This document shows, piece by piece, positions 1 to 11,984 of a stretch of DNA of 64,000 nucleotides. The notes under the pieces were generated by a model, which saw nothing but the letters and a program-made list of their open reading frames with translations, was not told where the DNA came from and did no database searches. Both the position numbers and the translations under genes were made by a program. The stretch is from Ligula intestinalis (taxonomy: Eukaryota; Platyhelminthes; Cestoda; Diphyllobothriidea; Diphyllobothriidae). Each line of letters begins with the position of its first letter. The first letter of the stretch is position 1. Where the stretch lies: the NCBI GenBank assembly GCA_036362985.1, contig JAYGXS010000001.1, forward strand, positions 38,625,184-38,689,183, given 5' to 3'.

Positions 1-1949
1 ATCATCAAACGAACACCTTAGTCATATTAGATCATAGCCTCTCCGCCCAGCTTGGATAATGTAAGCTTGCACAGTGAACGCTAATTGTTATCTTAAATAG
101 GTTTTAGGATCGTTTTGATACGCTGCGGCTTTCACATACAAACTCACCAGTTACATTTGAAATTGAACGACTCATGCCGACAAATTGTCACACAAGCGCA
201 ACTGTAACGCACAACCGAAAAAAGTTTGGACTATCTCAACCATTAGATTTCACCTGAAGTTCGGAGTATCGTTCACAAAAAATGGATGCTGATGCTAAGA
301 GTCCGATGCACTGCATCGCAATGTCCAGTCATACTTTATTTGACAGCACGACGTACTTTTTGAGGGACGATGACCACTAACTGTGATTCTCTTTCTGGTC
401 TGGCGAGCATGGACCAATCACGAGTTAGCTCGCGCCATAAAATATCAGACATGCCTAATTTGGACAGGTTGACGCTGAATGCAAGTTTGGTGTCAGAATG
501 TAATTTGCATGAAACCTTATCAGAATTATACAAAAGAGCTAAGTGTTAGAGCACTTGATAACAGGCAACCGCAGTATTTTATGAATATACACATAAACTC
601 ATGAATAAGGCAATCAGAGGTTGGCAGTGGACATTCACGCAACCCAAAGTTCCATTCTTAAAAACTGCAATGGTCATGGGGCATAATTAACTTAAATGTT
701 AGTTCTTTTCAGCAGCTGTCAAAAGCCAACGTTTACGTAATTTTGGAGATGCTATTGTAAACACGAAGGGTATACAGGAGGTTTAAGCGGAGAGCACAAC
801 TTGTATGAATGTAAGACTCTGTAGTGTGCCTTGGTGCTTTTTGAAGGTACGCAATTAAGCCTGTAAACAAAACTCAGTTGTCATCGCTGACTTCACGAGT
901 TGTTGTGCGGCATAGTAACCACACCCGAGTAACCTCTCTTACTCGTGGACGTCATCAATGACGTGTTATACATTTTGTTAAACTGTCGATGAAGGTTCCT
1001 TCAGTCAATAGAAGCAAAACAGAAGACTGGTTGGTGAGCCCACGTTAGCTTTTGATCAATTCGCATCGAGCCGTTACACTTATATAGGGAGGAGGTAAAA
1101 AATAGACATGCGGGCAATAACGCTCATCAATGCATGTAAATTAGTCATGGGAATGGGGGGGGGAGAATCGTGAGTTGATAATAAGTGGCTGGTTACGCGG
1201 CCATGGGAGTTTGCTAAAGCAAGACCAGAAGAAGTGGACAGAGGTTGTGTGCCAGCTTAGACTGCGCTTTCAGCCAGCAAATTTTCCTTCAAAATTATCA
1301 CAGTCTAGCAAAGAGTGGAACTGGGTGAAAGGGGAGGGGAGAATCTAGCAACGGATGCTGGTCGCTTCCGAGCGTGGTAGGTAATCGTACACCGATCTGT
1401 TTAAGAACGTATACATCCTGTTTAATGCCGTTGCAGGTTTGTACACCATCCAAGCGTACGCCACATTCGATTTGGGCAGCAATTTTAGCGGCTAAACTGG
1501 ATTTGGGTATTGCTAGCTGACGATGGCTAATAAGCTCGAAATGGCGATCTTAGCGTCGCTGTCTTTGCCGTTAATACCTAGAACTTCCTATTGTCTTCTT
1601 ACTGAACCCCAATCAGGCCTCAAACTGGAACCTGACAGCCGGGTTTGACTAAGACGATACTTCAGGCGCAGAAGTTGCAATTGCTTGGACAAGAACTGTA
1701 TTGGGTAAGGAGTTCGGCTTCTTGTGCAAATCCATCATAATAGACAGCTGCAAGAAAGGACGATAGAGACACGAGGTGCATAGTATTTGTAGTTTGTAGT
1801 GGCCACGCGTCTAAATGCGTAATAAAACTAACATATATCATGATCAACACTCGCAGGTGGGAGTGCGGTAGATGCAGTAGATGTCTGTTATGTTGAAGGA
1901 AGTAAACGGGTGAGTTATAGGCAGCCAATCAAAAGGCGAAAATATGATC
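1..1949. other. No gene recognised
   Basis: AT-rich sequence with only short open frames. I see no conserved motif, splice-bounded exon or repeat unit recognised elsewhere in the window. Confidence 0.5.
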
Positions 1950-2424
1950 GGTGGAAAATGAACATAATTGGCCTGATGTTTTGGATTCCCGCTCCGAGGC
2001 ATTATCAGAGACAACTGCCGGTAAGGGTAGTAGACGTTCAAGGTGCGCAGTATTTAAAGGCTATAGAGACCAAGCGACCACATGCGTAATACAAGTAGCG
2101 GCTATCGCGATCACTGCGAGGGATCATAATTTATGCGTTCCTGGCTTGGTAGTCGCGCCCGAGACGTGAATCGCCGCAATGTCATCTTCCGTTTTCGATG
2201 TTGGTGTGATAATTACGCAGCAAGTTGGCTCGGTGTCGTTAGATGTGTTGGGCCGTGCCCTCCCCACGTGACTGATTCCTCCGCTCAGACAAAGTCTCAG
2301 CACAGATCATGTGCACGGCAAGTCAATGCGTTTGGTGATGGACTGCAGGACTGTGAACCATAACTAGAACAGCTCGTGACTCATGCTTCTGTCATCTCTT
2401 GCGAGGATTTATGGAAGCACTATA
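1950..2424 (-). mobile_element. Degenerate 3' end of Penelope-like element, family B
   Basis: Read on the minus strand, 2400 to 2200 aligns by eye with the end of the better preserved PLE at 47.4 kb: it matches the DNA for the segment around the residues AKILARRDYRVSQELLES, but with stops and frameshifts. Below it, towards 1950, is the same non-coding tail seen at 23.5 and 47.1 kb: a block resembling GATCGCGACAG...TATGCATG, then a TATA-like CTATAGCCTTTAAATAC, then a hammerhead-core-like CTGATAATG. The fragment stops at the mariner element beginning at 2427 and I could not find its continuation beyond 3730. Confidence 0.55.
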
Positions 2425-2426
2425 TA

Positions 2427-2472
2427 CAAGGTGTCCCAGAAGTAACTGACTTTTTGATTTGCCAATAAAACG
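2427..2472 (+). repeat. Left terminal inverted repeat of the mariner
   Basis: Pairs with 3683-3728 over about 45 bp with a handful of mismatches. The similarity weakens into a further block containing AACGTTAGGATATT, whose partner AATATCCTAACGT lies just inside the right end. Confidence 0.85.
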
Positions 2473-2563
2473 AAAACTTTTAACGTTAGGATATTGAAAC
2501 TGGTTTTTTTGAAAAAAAACCTTTCATTTTTTATTAGAACTAGGTTTTGAATATGATGTCTTT

Positions 2564-3538
2564 TTAATGATTACCATGGTTGTTTTGACAACTATGGGTT
2601 CGTTTCTTTGTCGTTTCCATAACGCTCCTTAGTGTATCAGGCGATAGTTGTCTTATTTCAGAACAAAGGTGGTTTTTAAGTTTTAGCAGATTTGTTGGAT
2701 TTGTTACATAAACCCCTGACTTCAGGTAGCCCAATAATAAGAAATCGCATGGGGTCAAATCTGGAGATTGACGGGGCATGAAATGTTACCAAATCGTGAA
2801 ATCAATGATTTGGAAAGCACTCATTTAACAATGTCATCGTTTCTCTTGCTGTATGGGCCGTGGCTCCATCCTGTTGAAACCAAGTATTGCGTAGGCCGTC
2901 TCTTAATATCAGGAATTAGAAGTTCGCTAATCATAGTTCGGTATCTTTCACCATTAACTGTTACTGTTGCGCCAGCAGTTATTCCGCACCACACCGTCAC
3001 ACGAAGAGAATGCAGCGGCCTTTCTGGAATTTCTCTTGGATTTTCATCGCACCAAATTCTAGAATTATGTCTATTTACATGGCCAGACAAGTGAAAGTGA
3101 GCGTCGTCAGAGAAGATAATGGTTTCGATGAAAGAGGCATCCTGCAATAACTAAAACGACTGTGATAATCATTAGGCAATAAATGTTGGGTTGATTTAAT
3201 GTTGTAAGGATATAACTTCAAGTCCTTTTTAAGAATGTGGTGTAATGTCGATCGGGAAATGGATAATTGAGTTGAACGTTTTCTGATGGAGGCTTTAGTA
3301 TTATCTGTAAAACATGCAGAAACTTGCTTGATTACAGCTTCAGTTTGAGTTCATTTTTATCTTCTAGATCGTTGTTTATCATTAACATTTCCAGTGTCCG
3401 TAAATTTTCGATACAGCGATTTAATTGTGTTCTTCGAAAGACTGGATTTTGTTCTGAAACAATTTCTATAATCACGTTGCACTTCTGTTGTTGACATTGC
3501 AAAATTCTTATTCTTTCTTCTTTGCTGTATGGAGACAT
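2564..3538 (-). pseudogene. Mariner transposase, frameshifted
   Basis: The frame starts MSPYSKEERIRIL (N-terminal helix-turn-helix region) and shifts after about 20 residues into a frame containing SLSKNTIKSLYRKFTDTG, a second HTH-like piece. The catalytic core is recognisable in three frames: FSDDAHFHLSGHVNRHN with the first Asp, WFQQDGATAHTARETM with the second, and SPDLTPCDFLLLGYLKSGVY with the third. Between the second and third Asp codons there are 121 nt, about 40-41 residues. That fits DD41D (rosa-like) rather than DD34D mariners, allowing for the indels. At least three frameshifts separate the blocks, so no functional transposase can be made. The frame ends at 2564. Confidence 0.88.
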
Positions 3539-3682
3539 GATGAAAATTAAGGGTTTGCAATGAAACGAAAATCCAATATCATGCTGGTTCGTAAATGGGA
3601 TACAAAGTATCCTATTGTGCCATAAAAAGGGTTTTCTTTCGAATAAAACGAGTTTAAATATCCTAACGTCAATAGTTTTTTT

Positions 3683-3728
3683 ATTTTATTAGCAAATCAA
3701 AAAGGTCAGTTACTGCCAGGACACCCTG
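3683..3728 (-). repeat. Right terminal inverted repeat of the mariner
   Basis: Inverted partner of the left end. The outermost bases CAGGGTGTCC are next to the TA duplication at 3729-3730. Confidence 0.85.
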
Positions 3729-3730
3729 TA

Positions 3731-4650
3731 CTTCTCAATATAGTTGAGGCCACAAACTTCTTAATTAGGTAAATAATAGTAATCAGGCCATTTGAAATCT
3801 GACCTATGTCCTTGGACTCTAAACATGTCGCCACAATGCCAAAGGGAACAATAATCCCTCCGCCCATATCGTCAAAGATACTTCTTTCGTCCTGGCAACA
3901 TGCCACGCCCATTCTGTTTTAGATACACGGATTGTCAGAGAGGATGACCTCTATGGTGGCCCTAGAAATGACACAATGCGCCTCACACTGCGAGACTCGC
4001 TTTGCGGATCAATGAGGGCAGAATGGGGTCGACGCAAATCTGTAGTCACAAAGACGAACCCCCTTCACTAGCAAAATATAGCTTCATCCACGGAATTAAC
4101 GACCACGCCCTCCAAATGAGACCTGCATTTAATTGATGAAGATTTCGCTGCTATCGTCAATAGTGCCTAAAATAATAAATCAATAAAGTGTGACAAAGTG
4201 GAAGGAGGGGTCTAACGAATGTGTGCATACCATCTTCACGTCTGTACCGAAAGCAGGTATGCACTAATCACACTGCCGGAGTTCTTGTGCGGAACGTAGC
4301 CTCCGCTCATTTTGCCGGCGGCTGTAGAAGAACTTGATTGACAACAGGCTACACCATCGTAGCTTGCCTACGGTGAAGGTAGTGCACGGCGCCAAGTTGG
4401 CTCAAACAGAGGGCTGTGCGATAGAGGCACTGAACCAAAACGTGCTCAAACTGTTTCACAGCGTACGTTTACCAGGCCGCATTTACTCGGTCGCACATGT
4501 GCATATGGTTGGCCTTAGACGTAGACTATTACACAACTTCAGCTATTTAACCCGATTTCGCCTGCTGCTGGTTGCCCGACTCGGACAGTTGACTGATGCA
4601 TAAAAAATGTAAAATGATGTGAGTGAACAGTTTGAATTTTGATTCCGACG
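3731..4650. other. No gene recognised
   Basis: The only long frame (4334-4603, plus) has no recognisable motif and no splice context. I see no repeat from elsewhere in the window. Confidence 0.4.
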
Positions 4651-4654
4651 ATGT

Positions 4655-4800
4655 CTTTCGTGTGCCTTACAGCAGGGTAGGTGTCAGGACGGTGACTTGC
4701 GCGTAAAGTGAGAGTAGACTTGTGCGGCATCTACCACACTGTCACCTCCCTCACTCACTTGGGCCTACTGTAAAAGCGAAGGTAACTATATCAGAGGCGG
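4655..4800. repeat. Interspersed repeat family C, copy 1
   Basis: Contains GTGAGAGTAGACTTGTGCGGCATCTACCACACTGTCACC, a block that recurs in diverged form near 5940, 7540 and 51810 (AGACTTGTGC-GCATCTACCGCACTCTC-like). No coding capacity or ends could be defined. Confidence 0.45.
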
Positions 4801-5103
4801 GCATTCGCCTGTGTCTAGGCGCGTCACCATAGTCCCTAAGTGTGGCATTCTTTATGGGTTCACATCCTCAGTACTACTTGCTCTGCTCTGAACTGGCCTC
4901 TATGTTGGTGTAGGCCGAGTTCAACATCGGGAAGTCCACAACTACAATCTTACCATAATGTTTCTCCTCTTAATGTGTCCAAAATAGCGCTCTTGTGCAT
5001 GTGAGGTCCGAGTTACCTATTTAGAACTTGATAGCCGTGATTGGGGCCAGGTACACGCATAGATGGACCGCTCAACTTCGTCAACCATTTCATCCCAGTC
5101 CAC

Positions 5104-5355
5104 CTTTAATTGTCTTGATCTGGGCTAATGAGTAGGCGAATGTGTATTGGATTCTGCCGAGGCCGTCTTACCTGCAACCTTATTATATGCAGGTAGTCAT
5201 TGCTGAAAAAAACACAGGAGACTGGAAAGACAACTTCTCGCTCATCAGCCGACATTGGCCAATCATACTCAACCCTTAGTAGTGCACCACACGAGGCTTG
5301 GACCTGCAACTCTTTTATTAGAAACCAAACGCTTTAACCCGCTAAGCCACAGGTT
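5104..5355 (-). mobile_element. tRNA-derived SINE, family B, copy 1
   Basis: On the minus strand it begins with a tRNA-like head, TGTGGCTTAGCGGGTTAAAGCG (A-box-like) followed by AGGTCCAAGCCTCG (B-box-like). Next comes the family body: a GTGGTGCACTACTAAGGGTTGAGTATGATTGGCC block, then GATGAGCGAGAAGTTG. It is the inverted partner of the copy starting near 5504. Confidence 0.6.
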
Positions 5356-5499
5356 CGTTTATTAGTTGGTTTCGATCAGCAAGGTTGCCATTAGTGGATA
5401 AATGCTCATCGATCGCTAACGGAACTTGCTCGTCCCGTAGCGGATCGGTAAGTTCGCATCCGCCAATTCCAATATCCCTAATCTCAGCCGGCAAGACAA

Positions 5500-5780
5500 G
5501 GAGTCCGTGGTGTAGTTGGTTAGATCATTGTTTTTCTAATAAAAAAACGTCACAGGTTCAAACTTTGGGTGGTGTAGCACCTAGAGTTCGTTATGACTGG
5601 CTAATGGTGATAAATAAGCTTGTAATGGTCACTCCAGTCTGCCGTATTCGTCTTGGCGGTATCTATCTGTCTATGATACAAGTCATTTTGTCGCTACTGG
5701 TGGGGCGTAAGACTGAGTCTCAAGGCAAAACGATACCAGTGAGTTGTTTAACTGTGTCAGTAACTGCACCGATCACCCTT
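5500..5780 (+). mobile_element. tRNA-derived SINE, family B, copy 2
   Basis: The head GTGGTGTAGTTGGTTAGATC is A-box-like, and CAGGTTCAAACTTTGG is B-box-like. The body TATGACTGGCTAATGGTGATAAATAAGC is shared with copies near 25.2, 35.4 and 52.2 kb. The 146-aa open frame crossing it (5385-5825) is a by-product of the repeat and not a gene. Confidence 0.65.
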
Positions 5781-5934
5781 CTGGTCTTCTTGGCCCTATC
5801 CAGGGCAAAGGATAAGGGAGTGTGACAGATGCAATGCAAGCCTCTTATCACCGATTGTTCTACCATAGAATCTTATTATGTCCACCATGTACTCCACAGC
5901 AAGGTGAACCAGGAACAATGACCTGCAGGACGAT

Positions 5935-6190
5935 GTTTTTGAGTGATAGCAGCCTTGTGCTGCATCTACTGCACTCTCAGCTCTCTTAACCACCTGTGTC
6001 TGGATTCAAGACAGAGTCAGGAATACTGGAGGTGGGACTGTGCACAACGTCTAAACACACACTGTATTGCAGCATGTCGTATCCTCAAAGGGCACGGATC
6101 AGACGCACGTGGTTGGCGCGGCTTGAGCCGACACTAACGCAACCCACCACGCCGTCCCCTCAGCATTTTAGGCATTCGTTACGGAAACGC
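5935..6190. repeat. Interspersed repeat family C, copy 2
   Basis: Carries GCCTTGTGCTGCATCTACTGCACTCTC, then GGATTCAAGACAGAGTCAGGAATACTGGAGGTGGGACTGTGC. The second block resembles AAGACAGAGACAGGAAGACC...GGGCACAGTG at 51890-51930. Confidence 0.5.
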
Positions 6191-6440
6191 AATCGCAATA
6201 ATGCCTGTAGTGCCCTGGTCTAGTCTCCGTGTTGTTCTAGCCTCCCTACACGTTGACCCGCTTGGGAGGCCCCAGAAACTAAATAGACGCAATTCTTCGT
6301 CCCTACACCTAGCCCGCACAGCAAAGCTCATTGGCGACAACGGTGTACCTGGTGATAAGGCCCGTACGAGGCGCCCACACCAATATCAATGCTGATACTT
6401 TACTGCCCCAAGAACATGCGATCGGGGTTGTGTGCCGTAT

Positions 6441-6735
6441 ATCCGATGAAAACGTAGCGGGCGTTGACTCGATAAAGCCGAGATTTGACTCCAAAATTCT
6501 AGGCAAAACCTTTGGTAATGGGTGAAGAAGAAAGCAAAAATATCAAGAGTTCATACCTTTATCAATGGTGTCTTTTCAAAAACTTGATCTGATGAAAACG
6601 TACCGAGTGTTGCCTCCGTACAGTCGAGATTCGACTCCAACATTTTAGAGGAAATCTTTCGTAATGGGTAAGAAAAAAGGAAACTTTTCAAGATTTTGCA
6701 CCTTTATCAACGGTGTCTCATCCATAGTACATTTT
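6441..6735 (+). repeat. Two-copy tandem repeat, 146-bp period
   Basis: Copies start at 6441 (ATCCGATGAAAACGTAGCG) and 6587 (ATCTGATGAAAACGTACCG). They stay alignable through GATTTGACTCCAAAATTCTAGG / GATTCGACTCCAACATTTTAGAGG and TTTATCAATGGTGTCT / TTTATCAACGGTGTCT. There is no reading frame shared by both copies. Confidence 0.8.
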
Positions 6736-6739
6736 GATT

Positions 6740-7525
6740 TCGAAAAAGTGGACAAACACTTAGAGTAAAGGACAAATGCAAAAACTTCTTCAAAAGCCCC
6801 TAGACCCCTTTCACTGGTAGCATAAAGACCTTTCGTGCTGTCAATCAAAATACATCAGAAAAACCAGGTCAACATTTGGTTTATCAAAGGCTTCATGCTG
6901 ATGGTAAGGCAACTTCACAACAACAGGGGAGCACACACCACATGCAATAAATCAATCTCAATACTAATTACTGCATAAAATTCCGGGCGTTCCTGTTCCT
7001 GTGTCTCATTTAGGCACCCATACAAGTCCTCATTTCCGCCTTCAGTTAGCTAAGGAACCTCGTAAAATTTAGCCCCGTCCACCGCACATGAGTTGCCGAA
7101 GTAAGTAAGCTAGCTAAATTAGGTATAAAGCGACTTTCAGACGTCTCAGAGGACGATAAACAGTTTAACCAGATTATTACTGCATTCTAACACGTTTCAG
7201 TGGCGCCAGGTTGTTAAATTCGACAGGTATCTACGGATTCACGACGGCGATAAGTAGACGCCAGATATACAGTGGAGCCTCACGTCTTGTAACCAGGGCC
7301 TGGGTCTTCGAGCACCTGCAGCCAATCGGTGAAATGATGTGCCCTATGTATCCATTTCTCATCACACGTTAAAATGTTATTCAAAAATAAACCATTTTTG
7401 TGATGAATAGGCAGCTTCATGGAAACTTCCAAAAATTCTTGATTTTGCTATTCATTCGGCAGTATGGCCGTTGCTCTCGAGGATGTCAACCATGAGCTTC
7501 AACAAGCTGAAGGCCGACGCGGTGC
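6740..7525. other. No gene recognised
   Basis: Short frames only, with no recognised repeat or motif. Confidence 0.4.
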
Positions 7526-7615
7526 CTATCGCTGGATTATAGTGAAGGCAGACTTGCCGGATCTACCCCACTCTCTGACCACTTTCGCATCCGAACCCGA
7601 TGTCAAGATGTAAGT
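7526..7615. repeat. Interspersed repeat family C, short copy 3
   Basis: GTGAAGGCAGACTTGCCGGATCTACCCCACTCTCTGACCACTTTC is a diverged form of the family C core at 4700. Confidence 0.4.
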
Positions 7616-7899
7616 CCAGAAGACGGAAGATAGGGACGGTGCAGACGGTGTACGCGAAACGCACTGCAGCAAGCGCGAAAACCAAACCACCTTGCAAGGT
7701 AGCCTCCTGCCTGTGAGCGATATAAAGGCCACGTTAAGAAGGAGCCTTTGAGCCTTACTTTCAGTCCGCAGTTAGCCACCCCATACAACAAGACACGTGC
7801 TGGGTTAACTGTAGTTTCCAAGTTATCTCGTCAGTTGTCAACCCTCCAAGCCACGGCTTTTAGCGCATCAGATTGTTTTTCGTGAGGAAAGCAATGCGC

Positions 7900-8250
7900 T
7901 GAGGGTCTGTAGTGGTCGCTGTTGCCCAACACTCACCTAACTCTTGACGTTACAGACAGGGTTGCTCAAGGCAGGCCCTTGCGTGAATGTACTTTTCAGC
8001 CTGCCCTTCGACCAGACTTGAACTGGCGCATGAGACACTCACCACCCACGCCAGTGTCTACCTTCGTGTGCTCCAACCAATCACCATCAAGGCCGGGAGA
8101 CAGAGCGAGGATTCGGCGGCCGCCCCCACTTACTGCCGCTAGAACTCACTTGGCATTCTGCCCCCTGGCGGGGCGGACGCGCCGCCGCTGCTCCCTCACA
8201 TTGCTCTCACGTTCGAAGGCACGCCAGACCGAGTCAACCCTCCTGTGAAC
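7900..8250. other. GC-rich stretch, unidentified
   Basis: Noticeably more GC-rich than its surroundings, especially 8100-8220 (GCGGCCGCCCCCACTTACTGCCGC and GGCGGGGCGGACGCGCCGCCGC). A 108-aa plus-strand frame (7922-8248) covers it, but it is Pro/Arg-rich, has no motif I recognise and no splice context. It could be an old repeat or a GC-rich regulatory island. Confidence 0.3.
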
Positions 8251-8518
8251 TATTCTCCAACTCATTCTGTAAACAATATATCGTTCTTACTCCTTTGGCT
8301 TTCCAAGACTTCTCGCATCTCCTCAGGAACCGGGCCTGGAAGATCGCAGCCGGTGAGCTTAAATCTTAGTAGCCTTAACACCTTTGCGATAGGTCGACCT
8401 CACCCTCTCCCCCACCGTCAGCAATAGCCACCGCCTAGCTGATCGGTCGCCTGAGGTGGGATGGACACAATGCTAAAAAGGAAATCAAGCTGAAGGTGAG
8501 CATTGTAGAGGAGGTTGT

Positions 8519-8612
8519 GCGAGGGAAAAGAAAAAAAGAAAAGAGGGGGAGGGAGGGAGGGAGGAAGAGAGAGAGAAAGAAGAATAAAAACAAGAAGGAG
8601 AGGGAAAATAAG
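8519..8612 (+). repeat. Polypurine tract
   Basis: Almost pure purine on the plus strand: runs of AAAAG, GGGA and GAGA with very few pyrimidines. Such mirror-like tracts can form triplex DNA. The 66-aa frame across it is low complexity and not a gene. Confidence 0.85.
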
Positions 8613-8619
8613 AACGAGA

Positions 8620-10860
8620 ATGCAGCTTACCTTTCAGAGGAAGAGCTTTGCATCCAGATTATTTAAAACCCGAATATGTAAAGTTTTCACGCTATCCACT
8701 TCAGCTTGTTATTAGTTGTATTGTTGGATTTTAAAAACACAAAACAAATATCGATAATTTTGCAGTTTGAGATAGCTGTAACTCGAAGGTTGTTTTCCGT
8801 TCGTCCTTATCCACCTTTGAGTTTTAGCTGACAGCGTGACTGGTTAATAACGTCAAAGTTACCAGAACCAAAGTTTGTTTACCAATTTGGCACTATCTAC
8901 TATGTAGAAATATTAGAACAGCATAGAGTTTTAATGATCCGAGCTGAAGTGATGCTGTTTTTTACGTAAGAATTCAAAAATGCATAGCTGTAAAATTGCC
9001 GTGTTTGCCAGCTAATAATACAACAGCTTTATACTGTCTGTAATGGATACAATGATTTCGAAAGAGTAAATGTATGGCAGCTTCCTAACAAAATAAGGAT
9101 GTAAAATACAATAACAGCATGAAATAAGCTTTCAGAGTTGACCACATGCTTCATCACAAGTTTTATTCTTGAGCACCCAATCGCAATCAAAAAGATTTTG
9201 GATTTGAACATGCCGCAGACCACGTACCTCGATAGCTTCATCCCAGTTTCACACCCAGCTACTTAATTTATTGTAGTAGTCTTTATTATTGAAACATGCA
9301 CACGTGTTATTCTGTTTATCTAACGGGCAAGCACTAATGAATAGTTATATTATAAAAGGTAGCAGCCTGGCCCATAAAAAGCTGGCTTACACCTATAACA
9401 TTCCATCGTTCTCTTCGCAGTGATGAACCATTACAATCATTGTATTTCTGATATAGATTCCGTGACACTGAGAACAACCTCAAGTAAAGACCCACTGATT
9501 AGAAGAAGACAAGCGGATTGCACGAGCTTAATGTATGTCGGCGTCAGTTTACACTGCTACCAAACTTTAGAGAAGAAACAAAGTAGAAATGGGAATGAAC
9601 GGGTCACGGTCAACGTAGACATTATTGAGTATAAAAAGTGCAAAACATAGCCTGTTTTGCTCTTCCGGTGTGCAATGCAAGTTACAGTGTGACATGAAAT
9701 TTTAATAATTTTACAACAAATAAGACCTTATAGGATACCTACTGAAGGTTTAATCAAATACCATTATCTAAAATTCCACTACAATTGGTATCCTGCGCTG
9801 CACGATTAGTGCAATACGTAGGTGTCCACTTCAACTGATTTTTAGTGGCTACATAAAATGTTTTTTATCCAGACCCTGACTTCACGCAGAGAACGAAATT
9901 TCATTAACAAAAAGTTATTCAGACTCGAACACATAGAAAGTGCAATTCCGTTATTGCAGTTGGTTACGATGGTCAGAGGGAAAACCCTTCTTGGCAGCTT
10001 CAATTGGCCTGTCATCCAGAACCACCGCATAACTCATAATTATGGGGCACCCTGATTTTCATGAAAGATGGCGTTGTAAAAATAATTACCCACACAAGTT
10101 GAGTAAGGGAGAAATATATATGTTATTGCCAACTGTAATTAAAACGTGTTTGTTGACATTTCAAAGACGATCAGGCTCCTAATGCAGTCATCCCGGCGCG
10201 TACATTTGGGGTTATTTCTTTAGAAATATTGAAGGTCATAGTTCTTTCTGTTCATTCAATTTGGCAATCTTTGTGGTCAACTCCGCCACCTATGTGGGTC
10301 TTTAACGCTCCAATAGGGTCAATTTCTTAGTTATCTTAGCGTTACTTAAAACCTAATTAACATTTTGTTGACCAAGTCCTACTATCATATACGCTTTATC
10401 GCAACAGTTGAAGCGCCAAAACTATTCTGACTCCCTTTAGAATTGTATGTGGTGTTGTCTTTACAATTTTCACTTCAGTGGACGATTTTTCATTTGGTCC
10501 CTGTTGATTTTGTGGAAAGATGTTCTTAACATCGATCACAAGCTCCTCACTGATTCGACGCCTCTAGGAGCTGATTCCCGTGGCATTCTCCACTCTACTA
10601 CTTATAAGCCCACTATGCGTGATCTACCTCTGCTGATTGAAAATATTTTCGCTTTAAATATCCATAGTGCTTTCAGTTTCTGTTAAGCAAAGAAGAAATT
10701 TCACTATTTCCTCTACTGCCACCATTTTCAGTACATCGGAAAATACAAATATATGTGGAAGTAATGATGCCCTTTATTCTTGAAATCTGAAAGCACATAG
10801 AATCATTTACAGAACAGGAAGCATGTGGAAGGACACTAACCTATTATGAACGATTTAACA
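8620..10860. other. No gene recognised
   Basis: AT-rich. A plus-strand frame at 10447-10686 includes the coding-like string DHKLLTDSTPLGADSRGIL, but I found no homologous motif and no convincing splice pair. I see no repeats matching other parts of the window. Confidence 0.4.
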
Positions 10861-10869
10861 TTATTTTAA

Positions 10870-11235
10870 AACTCATATGCTTTCACAATTGGACTAACTT
10901 AAATCATTGAAATCTGCCAAACCCCCAATAACGATGGTTAGCGTAGTAGTCATTCTGATGAATTCTGGATAGCTGTTAAGGAAATTCTGACTGGGCAGCC
11001 AGCTTACTGCATCCGTACTGGTGGAATCCATACGAGCAGTAAAGTTGGGCAAGCAAATTGACCCAAGTGTGATTAAATTGACGGCTCACGGTGAGCCTCT
11101 TAGCTCACTGGTAGAGTGTTGGCTGCGCTAAAGCTTTCCCTGCTGTGTGTGTGGGTTCAAGTGCCACCGTGAACGGGAATTTTTCACAATTGGATCAACT
11201 GAAATTATTGAAATCTGCCAAACTGCTAATATTTT
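10870..11235 (+). mobile_element. tRNA-derived SINE, family A, tail plus full copy in tandem
   Basis: A tail (TTCACAATTGGACTAACTTAAATCATTGAAATCTGCCAAAC) is followed by a full unit from about 10970: body GGTGGAATCCATACGAGCAGTAAAGTTGGGCAAGCAAATTGACCC, then a tRNA-like domain GAGCCTCTTAGCTCACTGGTAGAG (A box) ... GTGGGTTCAAGTGCCACCG (B box), and again the TTTTTCACAATTGGATCAACTG tail. The tRNA-like part sits in the middle of the unit, with conserved sequence on both sides. Confidence 0.75.
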
Positions 11236-11984
11236 TTTGCAAATGCTTGAATTTTTACTGTACTGGTGAGAGTCTGGCTGCCTTTTCAGGGGCACAATTA
11301 TCGTTTCGAACAAATTAGTGTGATGATGACGGGCTGGGCCAAAACTCAAAAGCCACCATGGCTGCAATAGGTCTGGCACATCAATTTGTGTTAGGGCGAC
11401 CCTAGCCAAGACGACCTTTTGATCCGATCCCGAATGCGAGACGAAGGAGGAGGAGGATAAGTGACTGAACGCCAATAACTAGCATATCGTATTCTCGGCA
11501 AAATGGTTGGAAAAGGGACTGAAGATGTTGATAGCCATACGCGGGTGCCGCGAGTAAAGGCGTCGTGCGTGTGTGGGCATGGGTGTCGTTATGAGGGATT
11601 GATCTAGGGTGTACCAGTTAACTTTGATTTTGATTAGTAGATTTGAATAACTGTGACTGGCCAAGAACCGGACTGCCTCTGGTACGTGTGGGCAGCCGCG
11701 CTTGAGAGGCTGGACGTTCTACAAGAAGCCCGGAATAACAACACTGCAGGTTCGGCAGCCCGACGGTAACCAGACAGAGGACGGCCAGTATCGTGGTTTA
11801 GAAATCAACTTCAGTTTCCACACTTTCCAGTATTTTGTCGTCAGAATTTATAATGTTGTTGCGGGTGTTGGTGACAAATGACCCTGCAATGCAAATTGGC
11901 GACTACTTTATGGTATGGCTATTGAAAATATTTGAGTAACCATGTATATTCTAAACGGCCTTCGCTTTGGCAGTGGAGGGACGG

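Larger units (their letters stand above)
2427..3728 (-). mobile_element. Mariner-like DNA transposon (Tc1/mariner superfamily), inactive
   Basis: A complete 1302-bp element. Both ends begin with a similar inverted repeat: left CAAGGTGTCCCAGAAGTAAC, right (reverse complement) CAGGGTGTCCTGGCAGTAAC, and the similarity continues through TTTTTGATTTGCYAATAAAA. It is flanked by TA at 2425-2426 and 3729-3730, the duplication typical of this superfamily. The interior encodes a broken transposase on the minus strand. The length matches autonomous mariners, so this is a full-length copy killed by indels rather than a MITE. Confidence 0.9.

Noticed and set aside
2821..3094. 108-aa plus-strand frame opposite the mariner transposase
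   Set aside because: Antisense shadow of the transposase catalytic region.
5385..5825. 146-aa plus-strand open frame, one of the longest in the window
   Set aside because: It runs through a tRNA-derived SINE B copy, has no motif, and is not conserved in frame in other copies.
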